From Merdicola sp048393175 (GTDB lineage: Bacteria > Bacillota > Clostridia > TANB77 > CAG-508), in contig DBFJJM010000079.1 in NCBI GenBank assembly GCA_048393175.1, positions 1 to 24,175 on the forward strand: a DNA stretch of 24,175 nucleotides. Reading direction: 5' to 3'. The notes beneath the pieces are model-generated. The model made no database searches and had not been told where the DNA came from. It saw only the letters and a list, made by a program, of their open reading frames with translations. Every line of letters begins with the position of its first letter. Within the stretch, counting starts at the first letter, position 1. The position numbers and the translations under genes are program-made. Below, piece by piece: positions 1 through 8,154 of this stretch.

Positions 1-103
1 GTTTTTTATAAAGTATTCGCAAAAATTACGCTATCTGTATTATAACTGTAACATTTATATTATTTTTTATTTAGGAATAATTACATGTACATTGCTACAA
101 GAT

Positions 104-412
104 TTATAATAAATTAATCCAATTTCTTCTTTCATACATAACCCTAACTATTTGTATATTACTATTTTTTATTCTGTAAAATACAATATAATTATCTACT
201 ATTAATTTTCTTATTTCTAATTTTTTGATTATATCTTCATCTATTATTGAAAATTTCTCAGGATTATTTTTTAAAGCATCTATTTCGTGTCTTATTTTAG
301 CAATCCATTTTTGTGCTGTTTCTGGTTCTTGTAAATTATCTTTTATATATCTTTTTATTTCTATTAAATCTTGTTTGGATTCTTTTGAGTATTCTATATT
401 ATATTGATTCAT
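104..412 (-). CDS. ParE/RelE-family toxin of a type II toxin-antitoxin pair
   Basis: A 102-residue basic protein with the ParE/RelE layout. Two N-terminal helices (SKESKQDLIEIKRYIK, then a WIAKIRHEIDALKNNP helix) are followed by beta strands ending in VRVMYERRNWINLL, which resembles the conserved C-terminal strand of this fold. Family members act in the cytoplasm, either on DNA gyrase (ParE) or by cleaving mRNA on the ribosome (RelE); the sequence alone does not say which. It starts 15 bases after the stop of the antitoxin gene and has a GGAAGG ribosome site, so the two are co-transcribed with the antitoxin first. The length is usual for the family. Assignment to ParE rather than RelE is inference. 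Confidence 0.85.
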   Translation of the reverse strand: MNQYNIEYSKESKQDLIEIKRYIKDNLQEPETAQKWIAKIRHEIDALKNNPEKFSIIDEDIIKKLEIRKLIVDNYIVFYRIKNSNIQIVRVMYERRNWINLL

Positions 413-427
413 AGATAAACCTTCCTT

Positions 428-682
428 TTATATTTTATCTAATTCTTCATATACTTCTTTTGATGAATATACATCACCATTTTCTAATGATTTTATTCCT
501 TTTTCTAATTCCTTATATAACCTATATTTATCTGTCAAAAGTTCATATAATTCAATACTCATTACAGCTAAATCTCCCGCACCATTTTTAGTAATATATA
601 CCGGGCTTTTTGTTTGATGACAAATTGTAGAAATTTCATTATACTTATTTCTTAGGTCAGAACTTGGTCTAATAATTGGCAT
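428..682 (-). CDS. Phd/YefM-family antitoxin
   Basis: An 84-residue protein beginning MPIIRPSSDLRNKYNEIS and continuing with PVYITKNGAGDLAVMS, the usual N-terminal DNA-binding fold of Phd/YefM antitoxins. The charged C-terminal tail (about residues 52-84) would bind and neutralise the toxin. An upstream in-frame ATG at 712 exists, but the ATG at 682 has a GGAGGTG ribosome site at good spacing, and the start at 712 would lie in the promoter's transcription start region, so 682 is chosen. It is the first gene of the pair. Antitoxins of this type repress their own promoter, which fits the palindrome at 709-735. Confidence 0.85.
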   Translation of the reverse strand: MPIIRPSSDLRNKYNEISTICHQTKSPVYITKNGAGDLAVMSIELYELLTDKYRLYKELEKGIKSLENGDVYSSKEVYEELDKI

Positions 683-708
683 ATAAACACCTCCATAAAA
701 TATTATAT

Positions 709-741
709 ACATATTTTATCAAAATATCGATATGTAGTCAA
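709..741 (-). promoter_or_regulatory. Toxin-antitoxin promoter with palindromic operator
   Basis: On the minus strand, a -35 TTGACT (736-741), a 17-base spacer and a -10 TAAAAT (713-718). A perfect inverted repeat ATATTTT-GAT-AAAATAT (711-727) covers the -10. A wider pair, ACATAT (709-714) and ATATGT (730-735), brackets the spacer. Autorepression by the antitoxin at this site is inference from family behaviour. Confidence 0.65.
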
Positions 742-921
742 TCTTTTTAATAATAAAATAAAAACTTACTAATTCTCACTACGACTATAGAATAATAGAA
801 ATAAATTTCGACTTATTCTTGTCCTAATTATTGTAAGTTCTTACTTCACTATTCTCAAAATGGTAAAACTCCAACTGTTTAGCATCATTTCCTATGATAT
901 TTATATTACAATCAAGCAATT

Positions 922-2097
922 TTATTCATAATGTAGGGCATCAATTGGATTTAGTTTAGATGCTTTGCTAGCAGGGTATAGCCCAAAAAAGACACCAATT
1001 ATCATAGAAAAGGTAACTGAAAAAACAATAATACCAAAGCTTACTGTTGTCTCCACTTCTAAAATCGCACCAATTCCTTTGGTTAGTAACCATCCTACCA
1101 TTATCCCAATACATCCGCCTAATAAACTTAGTACAATAGATTCAATTAAAAATTGAATTAGAATATTTCTTCTTTTTGCTCCAATTGCCTTTCGAATACC
1201 AATTTCTTTGGTTCTTTCTGTAACAGAAACTAACATAATATTCATAATTCCAATTCCTCCTACAATAAGAGAAATTGCTGCAATCCCTCCAAGCATAGTA
1301 GTCATCGTTCCTGTAATGGTATTTACTTGTCCTAAAATCTCATCTTGGCTAATGGCAATAAAGGCATCTTCTGTCCCTAGCTTCTTTTTTAAGAAAACAC
1401 TTAATTTTTCTTTTGCTTGTGTCATATTTTCAGAATGAGAGCCTTGAATCGTATAAGTAGAAATCTTAGTGTCTTTTACTAATCTTTGTGCTGTTGTATA
1501 AGGTAGATAAATAACATCATCTGCTCCACTTTGTACCGAACCTTGTTTTTCTTCTACGACTCCAATAATATCAAAAACCTCTCCATTTATTTTGATTTGT
1601 TTTCCTATTATTGGTTGGTCTCCAAAAATTTCTTTTTTGACATAGCTTCCCACTACTGCCACTTTTTGTCTTTGCTCTATATCAAAACTATTTAAAAATC
1701 TACCTTCTGAAAGAGTAATATTATTTACCGTTTGGTAAGTAGGTGTCGTCCCTGTTAACTTTGTTGCTACATTTTCACTTTTATTTTTTGCAACAACATT
1801 TGCAGAAAGATTGGGTGCAATCCCATCATATAGCTTGGGATTTTCTTCTATAAATTGCATCATTTCTTCTACTTGTAGTTCTTTTGTTGTACCTTTGCCT
1901 GTTATCATAACGGTAATCGAATTGGTTCCCATCTCTTTTAGAGTATTTGTAATCATATTAGTAACACTATCTACTACAGAAACTAAACTAATTACTGCAG
2001 CTACTCCAATAATAATCCCTAAAGTAGTTAAAAAGGAACGCATTTTATTAGACCAAATGCTTTCAAAAGACATTCGTATGGCTTGTATGATTCCCAT
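922..2097 (-). CDS. MacB-like ABC transporter permease (FtsX domain)
   Basis: A 391-residue membrane protein of the MacB/LolC type. The order is an N-terminal segment MGIIQAIRMSFESIWSNKMR, a first membrane helix (about residues 20-42), an extracytoplasmic MacB-like domain (about 45-270), and an FtsX domain with three helices in the last 130 residues, including the conserved stretch TERTKEIGIRKAIGA. With the ATPase and adaptor encoded before it, it would form an exporter for peptides, antibiotics or lipid-like substrates; the substrate cannot be told. A longer frame from 2193 overlaps the ATPase gene. The ATG at 2097 sits one base after the ATPase stop and has an AAGGAG ribosome site, so it is preferred and suggests translational coupling. 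Confidence 0.9.
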   Translation of the reverse strand: MGIIQAIRMSFESIWSNKMRSFLTTLGIIIGVAAVISLVSVVDSVTNMITNTLKEMGTNSITVMITGKGTTKELQVEEMMQFIEENPKLYDGIAPNLSANVVAKNKSENVATKLTGTTPTYQTVNNITLSEGRFLNSFDIEQRQKVAVVGSYVKKEIFGDQPIIGKQIKINGEVFDIIGVVEEKQGSVQSGADDVIYLPYTTAQRLVKDTKISTYTIQGSHSENMTQAKEKLSVFLKKKLGTEDAFIAISQDEILGQVNTITGTMTTMLGGIAAISLIVGGIGIMNIMLVSVTERTKEIGIRKAIGAKRRNILIQFLIESIVLSLLGGCIGIMVGWLLTKGIGAILEVETTVSFGIIVFSVTFSMIIGVFFGLYPASKASKLNPIDALHYE

Positions 2098-2098
2098 G

Positions 2099-2791
2099 TT
2101 ATTGCTCCTTCTTTCCGATTTTCTCATCTTGAATGATTTTTCCATCTTGAATACGAATTTTTCTTTGTGCCTTATCTGCAATATAATTATCATGCGTAAT
2201 TAAGATAATAGTCTTTCCTTCCTGATGTAAAGTTTCAATCAAGTCCATAATTTCCGTTCCAGATTTGGAATCTAGATTTCCGGTTGGCTCATCTGCTAAA
2301 ATAACAGGCGGTTTACTTGCAATCGCTCTTGCAATTGCCACTCTTTGCTGCTGCCCACCAGATAACTCTTTTGGTTTATGGTCCATTCTTTCTTGTAGTC
2401 CTACTTTTACTAATGCCTCTTGTGCTAATTTTCTTCTTTCTGCTACTGATTTTCCCATATAAATAAGTGGAAGTTCGACATTTTCAATCGCCGTTAACTT
2501 AGGTAACAAATTAAAATTTTGAAAGATAAACCCAATTTTACGATTACGAATCTCTGCTAGCTGATTTTCCGATAAATCAGAAGTACTCATTCCCTCTATA
2601 AAATAACTCCCTTTTGTTGGTACATCTAAACATCCTATAATATTCATTAAAGTTGATTTTCCTGAACCTGATGGTCCAATAATAGAAACAAACTCTTTTT
2701 CTTGAATCGTAATATTGACTCCATTTAGGGCAAAAACTTCGTTATCTTCTCCCATAGTATAAATTTTATAAATCTCTTTTAATTGAATCAT
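2099..2791 (-). CDS. MacB/LolD-type ABC transporter ATP-binding protein
   Basis: A 230-residue ABC ATPase with all motifs intact: Walker A GPSGSGKST (about residues 40-48), the Q-loop in IFQNFNLLP, signature LSGGQQQRVAIARA (about 143), Walker B VILADEPTGNLD and the switch histidine in LITHD. The spacing and the TGNLDSKSG stretch are typical of the LolD/MacB subfamily, which powers FtsX-type permeases mechanically rather than forming a channel. It acts at the inner face of the membrane as a dimer with the permease encoded immediately downstream. Its start has an AAGGAG ribosome site and lies 17 bases after the adaptor gene. Confidence 0.95.
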   Translation of the reverse strand: MIQLKEIYKIYTMGEDNEVFALNGVNITIQEKEFVSIIGPSGSGKSTLMNIIGCLDVPTKGSYFIEGMSTSDLSENQLAEIRNRKIGFIFQNFNLLPKLTAIENVELPLIYMGKSVAERRKLAQEALVKVGLQERMDHKPKELSGGQQQRVAIARAIASKPPVILADEPTGNLDSKSGTEIMDLIETLHQEGKTIILITHDNYIADKAQRKIRIQDGKIIQDEKIGKKEQ

Positions 2792-2808
2792 AAATAGACT
2801 CCTTTTCC

Positions 2809-3792
2809 TTATGGCATATTCGTACTTTGGCTCATCATATATTCAGTTAAAGATTTCGTATTACGAATCGAATAAATTTTATCCCCTTCGTTTAATCCAC
2901 TTAGTACTTCTATTTGGTCATTATTATTTTTTCCTATTTCGATTTCTATTTTACGGTATCCAGATAATTCAGCCATACTATTTGGTATTTTAAAGGAAGT
3001 CTGTTCTTTTTTATCCTTTGTATCTTGGTCTTGTTCTTTGATATATACATATGTTTTATTGTTTTCCTTTGTAATAGTATCCATTGGAATCGATAAAACA
3101 TTTTCCCTTTTTTCTACTAAAATAGTAACATCCGCATTCATTCCAAGTTTTAGCTCTTCTGGATTTTCTATTAAAATTGTAACAGGATACGTCGTTACAC
3201 CATTTGTACTTTTTCCTTCTGCTGCTATTTTACTTACTTTTCCGGTATAAGTTTTATCTGCTACTGCATCACACATAATTATTGCATCCATTCCTTTTGT
3301 AATTTTAGCAATATCTAATTCATCTACTTCTATTACTACTTTCATTGTCGAAATATCAGCTACAACTGCAATTGGCTCTATTTCTGTCTGCGTCATAGCA
3401 GAAGATTGATTATTTACTTGTAAATAATCTCCTTTTTGTGCATTTTGGGTAATGAGCGTTCCTGATACTGGTGTCTTAACAGATGTTGTCCCTATTTTAA
3501 ATAAAGTAGCATCTTTTTTTACCATATCTCCTTGTTCATAATTTGCTACTTTTACTTCTCCTGAAAGAGGGGCATAAATATTTACTTTGCTGTTTGGCTC
3601 TACTACTCCACTACCAGTAATTTTTATTTCTAGATTTTCTTTTTGGACTGTGTTTTCTACAACATAAGACTGGCTAATGGTACTCATTGCTTTTTTGGCA
3701 TTATTACTAATCCATAACCATAATCCTACTAAAATAACAACCACTATCAAAAGAATAATATATTTTTTTACTTTTCTTTTTTTCTGTGCCAT
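2809..3792 (-). CDS. MacA/HlyD-type membrane-fusion adaptor protein
   Basis: A 327-residue protein with a basic N-terminus and one membrane helix (about residues 9-28), then a lipoyl-like domain (VNIYAPLSGEVK ... TPVSGTL) and beta-barrel segments (about 165-250) ending in a membrane-proximal domain. The two lipoyl half-motifs are nearly contiguous, so the long alpha-helical hairpin of Gram-negative MacA is absent, as expected without an outer membrane. It is the first gene of the three-gene exporter operon and probably links substrate capture to the permease. An AGGAGG-like ribosome site (3798-3803 complement) precedes the ATG. Substrate unknown. Confidence 0.88.
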   Translation of the reverse strand: MAQKKRKVKKYIILLIVVVILVGLWLWISNNAKKAMSTISQSYVVENTVQKENLEIKITGSGVVEPNSKVNIYAPLSGEVKVANYEQGDMVKKDATLFKIGTTSVKTPVSGTLITQNAQKGDYLQVNNQSSAMTQTEIEPIAVVADISTMKVVIEVDELDIAKITKGMDAIIMCDAVADKTYTGKVSKIAAEGKSTNGVTTYPVTILIENPEELKLGMNADVTILVEKRENVLSIPMDTITKENNKTYVYIKEQDQDTKDKKEQTSFKIPNSMAELSGYRKIEIEIGKNNNDQIEVLSGLNEGDKIYSIRNTKSLTEYMMSQSTNMP

Positions 3793-3831
3793 AATAACCT
3801 CCTAGGTTTGTGTAATAAAAATTTTTCTAGT

Positions 3832-3860
3832 AGTATATTCCTAAATTTTCCTATTGTCAA
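3832..3860 (-). promoter_or_regulatory. Promoter of the MacAB-like operon
   Basis: A minus-strand sigma-A promoter: TTGACA (3855-3860), exactly 17 bases, TATACT (3832-3837). Transcription would start near 3825, giving a leader of about 30 bases before the adaptor gene. No operator-like repeat was seen beside it. Confidence 0.75.
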
Positions 3861-3865
3861 ATCAA

Positions 3866-3916
3866 AAAAGACCTAAAATACTGCCTTTTAGCATATATTT
3901 TGGTCTTTTTTCTATT
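3866..3916 (-). terminator. Intrinsic terminator after the M23 peptidase gene
   Basis: A long A/T-flanked inverted repeat: AAAAAAGACC and TAAAATA arms face TATTTT and GGTCTTTTTT. Read on the minus strand it lies just past the stop of the gene at 3928-4899 and ends in a T-run, so it separates that gene from the exporter operon. Confidence 0.7.
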
Positions 3917-3927
3917 TCTTACTGCTC

Positions 3928-4899
3928 TTAAAGATACTTTTGTGGATTTACTGTTTTTCCGCCAATTCGAATTTCAAAATGTAAGTGTGGCCCTGTCGAG
4001 TTACCAGTAGAACCTACAGCAGCAATTGTTTTTCCTGCTGATACAGATTCTCCTTTTTTCACATATAATTTACTACAATGACCATACCATGTTTCTACTC
4101 CATTTCCATGACTAACAATTACTAAGTAACCATAGGAACCTTTATATCCAGCAAACGTTACCGTTCCTGAATTACATGTCTTAATTGGTGTTCCAGCTGG
4201 TTTTGCAATGTCTAATCCTGTATGAGCACCAGAACGAATACTACTACGTACTCCATAACGAGACGTAATGGTACCACCTGTTACAGGTCTTACCGCTACA
4301 ATCATTTTTTCTTGTTTCGTATCTTCCTGTTTTTCCTTTAATAGAGCTTCCATCGTCCCTTCTTTTAAGCTTGCTACAGCTACTTCTTCCGAAAGAATTT
4401 CTGGTTTTTCTCTTAAATAGGTTTGTTTTATTTCTAACTCTACTCCTACTTTTTCTTTATACTCTGTTTGCAAACTCTCAATAACATTATCCGCCTCTTC
4501 TTCTGAAGCAACATTTGCTTTTTCTTCTCCATTTACTGCAATGGTATACATCGTATAAACTGGTTCTGCTTCTTCTTGTATTTTTTCTAAAACTTCTTCT
4601 TCTGAAGTTTGGATTGTTTGATTTACTAATTGAAATTCTATTTGTGGCTCTTTTGAAAGCTCCGCAAAAGCAATATTTTCTTCTTTGTTTTCTCCTAATG
4701 CAATTTGTAATTTTTCTGCAAATTCTTTTTTATCTTGTATATAGCCAAGTTCTATTTTTCCAATCGTTACTTTATAGGCTGGTTTATATTTGATAAGTAA
4801 GATGGCGATGATTATAGCAAAAGCAATCAATAAAATAGTTACTACTTTTAGCATCTCTTTTGTATAATATTTCGTTTTCTTCCTTAAAATAAACTTCAC
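3928..4899 (-). CDS. Membrane-anchored M23 peptidase (LytM-type peptidoglycan hydrolase)
   Basis: A 323-residue protein with one N-terminal membrane helix (about residues 18-37), a Glu/Lys-rich extracytoplasmic region of about 160 residues, and a C-terminal M23 domain (about 210-323). The zinc ligands of the family are visible: His and Asp in HTGLD and the HLHFE motif (HxH), plus the histidine in WYGHCSKL. The domain therefore looks catalytically competent and should cut peptide cross-links in peptidoglycan. Related clostridial proteins serve in cell-wall turnover or sporulation; which applies here is not shown. The start is a GTG at 4899 with AAAGGAG only one base upstream, unusually close. 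A five-codon frame from the ATG at 4913 ends in a TGA overlapping that GTG. The start is therefore uncertain. Confidence 0.88.
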   Translation of the reverse strand: MKFILRKKTKYYTKEMLKVVTILLIAFAIIIAILLIKYKPAYKVTIGKIELGYIQDKKEFAEKLQIALGENKEENIAFAELSKEPQIEFQLVNQTIQTSEEEVLEKIQEEAEPVYTMYTIAVNGEEKANVASEEEADNVIESLQTEYKEKVGVELEIKQTYLREKPEILSEEVAVASLKEGTMEALLKEKQEDTKQEKMIVAVRPVTGGTITSRYGVRSSIRSGAHTGLDIAKPAGTPIKTCNSGTVTFAGYKGSYGYLVIVSHGNGVETWYGHCSKLYVKKGESVSAGKTIAAVGSTGNSTGPHLHFEIRIGGKTVNPQKYL

Positions 4900-4934
4900 T
4901 CTCCTTTATTCATTTTTATGCACAACTAAATTCT

Positions 4935-4963
4935 ATTATACTACATATTGTTTGCAATTTCAA
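4935..4963 (-). promoter_or_regulatory. Promoter of the M23 peptidase gene
   Basis: Minus-strand TTGAAA (4958-4963), 17-base spacer, perfect TATAAT (4935-4940). The start would fall near 4928, leaving about 30 bases of leader before the GTG. Confidence 0.7.
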
Positions 4964-4977
4964 ATTATGTATACTTA

Positions 4978-5012
4978 AAAAGATACAAAAATGCAAAATT
5001 TTGTATCTTTAT
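4978..5012 (-). terminator. Intrinsic terminator ending the five-gene run
   Basis: A perfect inverted repeat with arms AGATACAAAA and TTTTGTATCT around a short loop. On the minus strand it is followed by a T-run. It lies about 165 bases past the stop at 5179 and just before the M23 promoter. Confidence 0.65.
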
Positions 5013-5136
5013 TTACTATTTATTTCATTTTTTCACATTATTTACTACTTTTTCCTTACTTTTCCTCTGTTTTGCTTATTTTTTTACGTTTTAAACCTTC
5101 TTTTTTTGAGTTCCGTAGGAAAATCCTCTCTATTGC

Positions 5137-5172
5137 AATAACACGAAATGAATTCTTTCATTTCGTGTTATT
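5137..5172. repeat. Perfect 15-bp inverted repeat
   Basis: Arms AATAACACGAAATGA (5137-5151) and TCATTTCGTGTTATT (5158-5172) around a six-base loop. It sits just downstream of the minus-strand gene ending at 5179. Read on the minus strand it is not followed by a T-run; on the plus strand CTTTTTCT follows. It may act as a 3' stabilising hairpin, with the true terminator at 4978-5012. Confidence 0.7.
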
Positions 5173-5178
5173 CTTTTT

Positions 5179-5928
5179 CTATTCTTCTAAACTAGTAATG
5201 CGTGCTACAATTTCTTGATAGGTATCTAATACACTTTGCTTATCAAACATAATTTGATTTTTTTGTATTTCCCAATTCGCTTTATGGTCTTTTAAGAAAG
5301 TAAGTAATTCTTCCATCAAATCAATTAATTCTATATATTTTGCATTTGCTTTTGTTAATTGGTCTTTTGCTATTTTAAACTCTTCTACTGTTTTTCCATC
5401 TCCAAAAATCATTTTATAGTATAAATTAGTATAATACTGATTTAATTCCGGAACTTGTTTAATGCGACCCATTACGGTTTCTTCTTCTAACAAGGGAGTA
5501 ATCTGTTCTAATAATTCATTAACTTGTTTTTTCGTTTCTTCTAATTTTGTTAAAGTAGCCGTAAATTCCGGACCATCTTGTTTTATATTATCGATTCCAA
5601 TTACTTGTGGAATACTTTCATCTAAATAAATACTATTTAATTGTTTCATTTTTTCAGAAGCCTCTTTCATATATTGCTTCATCGTTTGTTCTACTTTTGC
5701 ATACTTACCAGATGTTTTTATGTCCATATCAATAGTTTGCTCTAAAACATCCATCTGTCCAATCGTACTTGCCTCATTCATTAATGTTAATTCTTGTTTA
5801 AAACGATATAAAAAATAGCCAGCTACTGCAATAACAACAATTATTAAAAGAATAATTAAAGAAATGACCATTATCTTTGTTTTGCTATTCTTTTCTTTCT
5901 TTTGTTTTACGTTACTTTTTTCTTCCAT
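5179..5928 (-). CDS. Single-pass membrane protein with extracytoplasmic coiled coil, unrecognised
   Basis: A 249-residue protein with a Lys-rich cytoplasmic tail (residues 1-17), one membrane helix (about 18-43) and a helical extracytoplasmic part rich in Glu, Lys and Gln. No cysteines or catalytic motifs are apparent. Helical stretches such as LTKLEETKKQVNELLEQITPL suggest coiled coil or a helical bundle. It is the last gene of the codirectional run from 8668, 45 bases after the TSCPD gene. I do not recognise the family; a structural or envelope-associated role is only a guess. The ribosome site is a weak AGGGG. Confidence 0.7.
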   Translation of the reverse strand: MEEKSNVKQKKEKNSKTKIMVISLIILLIIVVIAVAGYFLYRFKQELTLMNEASTIGQMDVLEQTIDMDIKTSGKYAKVEQTMKQYMKEASEKMKQLNSIYLDESIPQVIGIDNIKQDGPEFTATLTKLEETKKQVNELLEQITPLLEEETVMGRIKQVPELNQYYTNLYYKMIFGDGKTVEEFKIAKDQLTKANAKYIELIDLMEELLTFLKDHKANWEIQKNQIMFDKQSVLDTYQEIVARITSLEE

Positions 5929-5973
5929 TTTTCTTTTCCCCCTTTTATTTTTTTATTCTATCAAAATCACTAT

Positions 5974-6240
5974 TTATTTACAAGTTCTTTTCTCTTTTTT
6001 TAAATATTCCTCTAATGCTTTTGCTAATTGGTCAGGGCATGATGTTCCTCTTTGTTTACAATCAATTCCTTTCAATTTGGAAATTACGTCTTGTACTTTC
6101 ATTCCTTGTATTAATTTTGCTACTGCTTTTGTATTTCCAGGACATCCACCTATTATTTTAACCTCTTGTATCACATTTCCCTCTATTTGAAAAATCATTT
6201 CTTGTGAACAAACCCTTTGTGGATAATAACGAAATTCCAT
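5974..6240 (-). CDS. TSCPD domain protein (TIGR03905-like)
   Basis: An 88-residue protein containing the defining motif in QRGTSCPDQLAKAL (about residues 65-78), plus a conserved GGCPGNTKAVAKLIQG segment (about 31-46). Stand-alone TSCPD proteins are common in clostridia; the same domain sits at the C-terminus of B12-dependent ribonucleotide reductases. Its cysteines (in EVCSQEM-like, GGCPG, GIDCKQ and TSCPD positions) suggest metal or redox chemistry, but no biochemical role is established to my knowledge. It lies 22 bases after the HAD phosphatase gene and has an AGAGGA ribosome site. Confidence 0.85.
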   Translation of the reverse strand: MEFRYYPQRVCSQEMIFQIEGNVIQEVKIIGGCPGNTKAVAKLIQGMKVQDVISKLKGIDCKQRGTSCPDQLAKALEEYLKKEKRTCK

Positions 6241-6262
6241 TGTTTTTTCCTCTTTTCCTATA

Positions 6263-7060
6263 CTAATTAAAATTCAAAAGTTTCATAATCTCTAGATAAG
6301 ATGTATCTTTTTCACAGACCAAATCAAATGCTTGTTCATATTGTGTTTTACTTTCTTTTTGGTCCTCTGGCAAGAAGCCAACATATAAAGTAGTATCTTT
6401 TTTACTTGCTGGCACCATTCTGGTATCTTCAATGGTATCTCCTAACAAAAGAGTATATGGTCTTTTGGCTATTGTTCTCTGAATTGTTTTTGGTAAAGAC
6501 ACTTCATTTTTATTTAAACTATGAATTAAATTTCCTTCTATCCCATCTGCTACACCATTGGTAAAGTAAATACAATTAGAGCTAATATAGATATTGTCAT
6601 AATTACACTTATTATCCATTAAAAATTGCTCAATAAAATTACCAATTCCTGCTGAAATAATGATAACTGGAATACCTTTTTGATGCAAGTAACTTAAAAA
6701 CTCCTTTGCCCCTGTACGAAATTCCATAATACGATGGTTTAATGCTGCCTTTCTTACTAAGTCTTCTTTTAACTCATATTTCGTAAAAAGGTCAATATGT
6801 TTTTCATACCATTTCTTCATTTCTTCACATTTTACCGATTCTTCTAATGTATCATCTATTTCGATGGGACGATAATAATCATATAATCTTTGTCTATCTT
6901 GTGCATATTCTCTTGGAAGTAACTTACACTTTGATAAAATAGACCAAGAAGTCATACTGTTTCCTTTCGTTAAAGTACGGTCAAAATCGGTTACAACATA
7001 AAAATTACCTTTTGTGAACTGTTTTATTTTTTGTTGTGCGGATTCTTGCATTCGTATCAT
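6263..7060 (-). CDS. HAD-family phosphatase resembling pyrimidine 5'-nucleotidase (UMPH-1)
   Basis: A 265-residue HAD hydrolase. Motif I is DFDRTLT (nucleophile Asp25, acid/base Asp27), motif II is the Ser in IIISAGIGN, and motif IV is LLGDTIEDTRM. The SAGIGN..IEQF stretch, the later EGNLIHSLNKNE stretch and the GD...D.RM ending resemble the cytosolic 5'-nucleotidase III (UMPH-1) family, better known from eukaryotes. If so, it would dephosphorylate pyrimidine nucleoside monophosphates. A phosphoserine-phosphatase-like HAD is the main alternative. The AGGAGG ribosome site overlaps the TAG stop of the preceding gene, implying translational coupling. Confidence 0.78.
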   Translation of the reverse strand: MIRMQESAQQKIKQFTKGNFYVVTDFDRTLTKGNSMTSWSILSKCKLLPREYAQDRQRLYDYYRPIEIDDTLEESVKCEEMKKWYEKHIDLFTKYELKEDLVRKAALNHRIMEFRTGAKEFLSYLHQKGIPVIIISAGIGNFIEQFLMDNKCNYDNIYISSNCIYFTNGVADGIEGNLIHSLNKNEVSLPKTIQRTIAKRPYTLLLGDTIEDTRMVPASKKDTTLYVGFLPEDQKESKTQYEQAFDLVCEKDTSYLEIMKLLNFN

Positions 7061-7071
7061 TTTTTATCCTC

Positions 7072-8154
7072 CTAAATGATATTAATCTCTACTATTTCGT
7101 TTTCATAATCATAATGAATGTTTGCTCCAAAAATTTCTTCTAGTATTTCAATAGGACCGGTATAAGGAATCATGTTTCCTTCTTCTTTCGTAGTAGAAGT
7201 AGAAAACTCATACTGCTTATTTTGATATTCAATCTTTTTAACCACGCCTTGTTTTTCTTCTATAATATGAATACTATCTACTAATTTAGCAAACTGAGAT
7301 ATCGGAGTAATATAATATGTTTTTTCTCCTAGCTGATAATCCGCTGTAATTTGAATTTCTTTTTCTCCTTGCTTTTTTCCATTTAAGATAACTTGTAGTC
7401 GTTCTGGTTTCCAAATAGTTTCGCCTTCTTTTTTCTCTTTTTCAGAAAAAGAGCTTTGTTGTTCCTTATTCGCCTCAAAATAACAATATTTCGCTTCCTC
7501 TAATACCTCTTCATAACTTCTTATTTCTTCTGCTCGAATAGCATAATAATAGGGAGGATAGCGAAGCATAATCATTTCATACATCGTTTCATCTTGCTGT
7601 CTTAAATAACGAGTAATATCATAAGCAAGACTTACTGCATGTTCTATTTCTTCATAAGAAGAAATGTCAATCCATACATCATATTTTAAAAACTTAACTC
7701 CCATTTTTTCTTCTTCTGATTCGTCGATTGTTAACCTATTTATCCATTCTCGATTCGGACAATGTTCTATATGATATTTGAGTCTTTGAGAAGAATAATC
7801 CTCAATTATAGTACGATATTCATAATATAAGTTAAAGACAATTTCTGGGTACTTTTTTGCTTTCATTTTGTAGATGCCATTATCTCTATTATCGACTTGC
7901 TTTTCTACAACTGAAAACTTTTGCCCACGATAAATATCACTTAAATATTGCCTAAAATCTCTTGGTCCATAAGATTGAACAAATATCGCAAAAAAAAGGC
8001 AGACAAGTGCAATTGTTACAATGGTTATCAAAACAAAAGGAGTCATCATAATACGAAATAATACCTTTAAAGCATGATTAAATCTTTCTACTCCTTTTAC
8101 ATTTACCTTCACTTCTTGCTCTATTTCTAACTTTCTATGTTTCATGTTATCCAA
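7072..8154 (-). CDS. Single-pass membrane protein, unrecognised
   Basis: A 360-residue protein with a charged N-terminal cytoplasmic segment, one strong membrane helix (about residues 36-60, PFVLITIVTIALVCLFFAIF) and a long soluble extracytoplasmic domain. The domain is rich in Tyr and Glu and appears to mix alpha and beta structure, with no motif I can name. Its start overlaps the end of the exonuclease gene by eight bases, and its stop overlaps the ribosome site of the HAD phosphatase gene. It is thus embedded in a tightly packed operon. A second ATG four codons in is possible. Function unknown. Confidence 0.75.
   Translation of the reverse strand: MDNMKHRKLEIEQEVKVNVKGVERFNHALKVLFRIMMTPFVLITIVTIALVCLFFAIFVQSYGPRDFRQYLSDIYRGQKFSVVEKQVDNRDNGIYKMKAKKYPEIVFNLYYEYRTIIEDYSSQRLKYHIEHCPNREWINRLTIDESEEEKMGVKFLKYDVWIDISSYEEIEHAVSLAYDITRYLRQQDETMYEMIMLRYPPYYYAIRAEEIRSYEEVLEEAKYCYFEANKEQQSSFSEKEKKEGETIWKPERLQVILNGKKQGEKEIQITADYQLGEKTYYITPISQFAKLVDSIHIIEEKQGVVKKIEYQNKQYEFSTSTTKEEGNMIPYTGPIEILEEIFGANIHYDYENEIVEINII

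Noticed and set aside
713..921. Search for a gene or element between the toxin-antitoxin promoter and the exporter operon
   Set aside because: Only short stop-rich frames and a weak ATCAT/ATGAT repeat near 885-899 are present; nothing supportable.
4991..5218. 75-codon plus-strand frame in the gap before the gene ending at 5179
   Set aside because: It has no ribosome site, a Phe/Leu-rich shadow composition, and runs through two inverted repeats and into the neighbouring gene.
5864..6190. 108-codon and 94-codon plus-strand frames full of Phe, Leu and Ser
   Set aside because: They are antisense to the TSCPD gene and the start of the membrane protein. The composition is what A-rich, Lys/Glu-coding genes give on the opposite strand.
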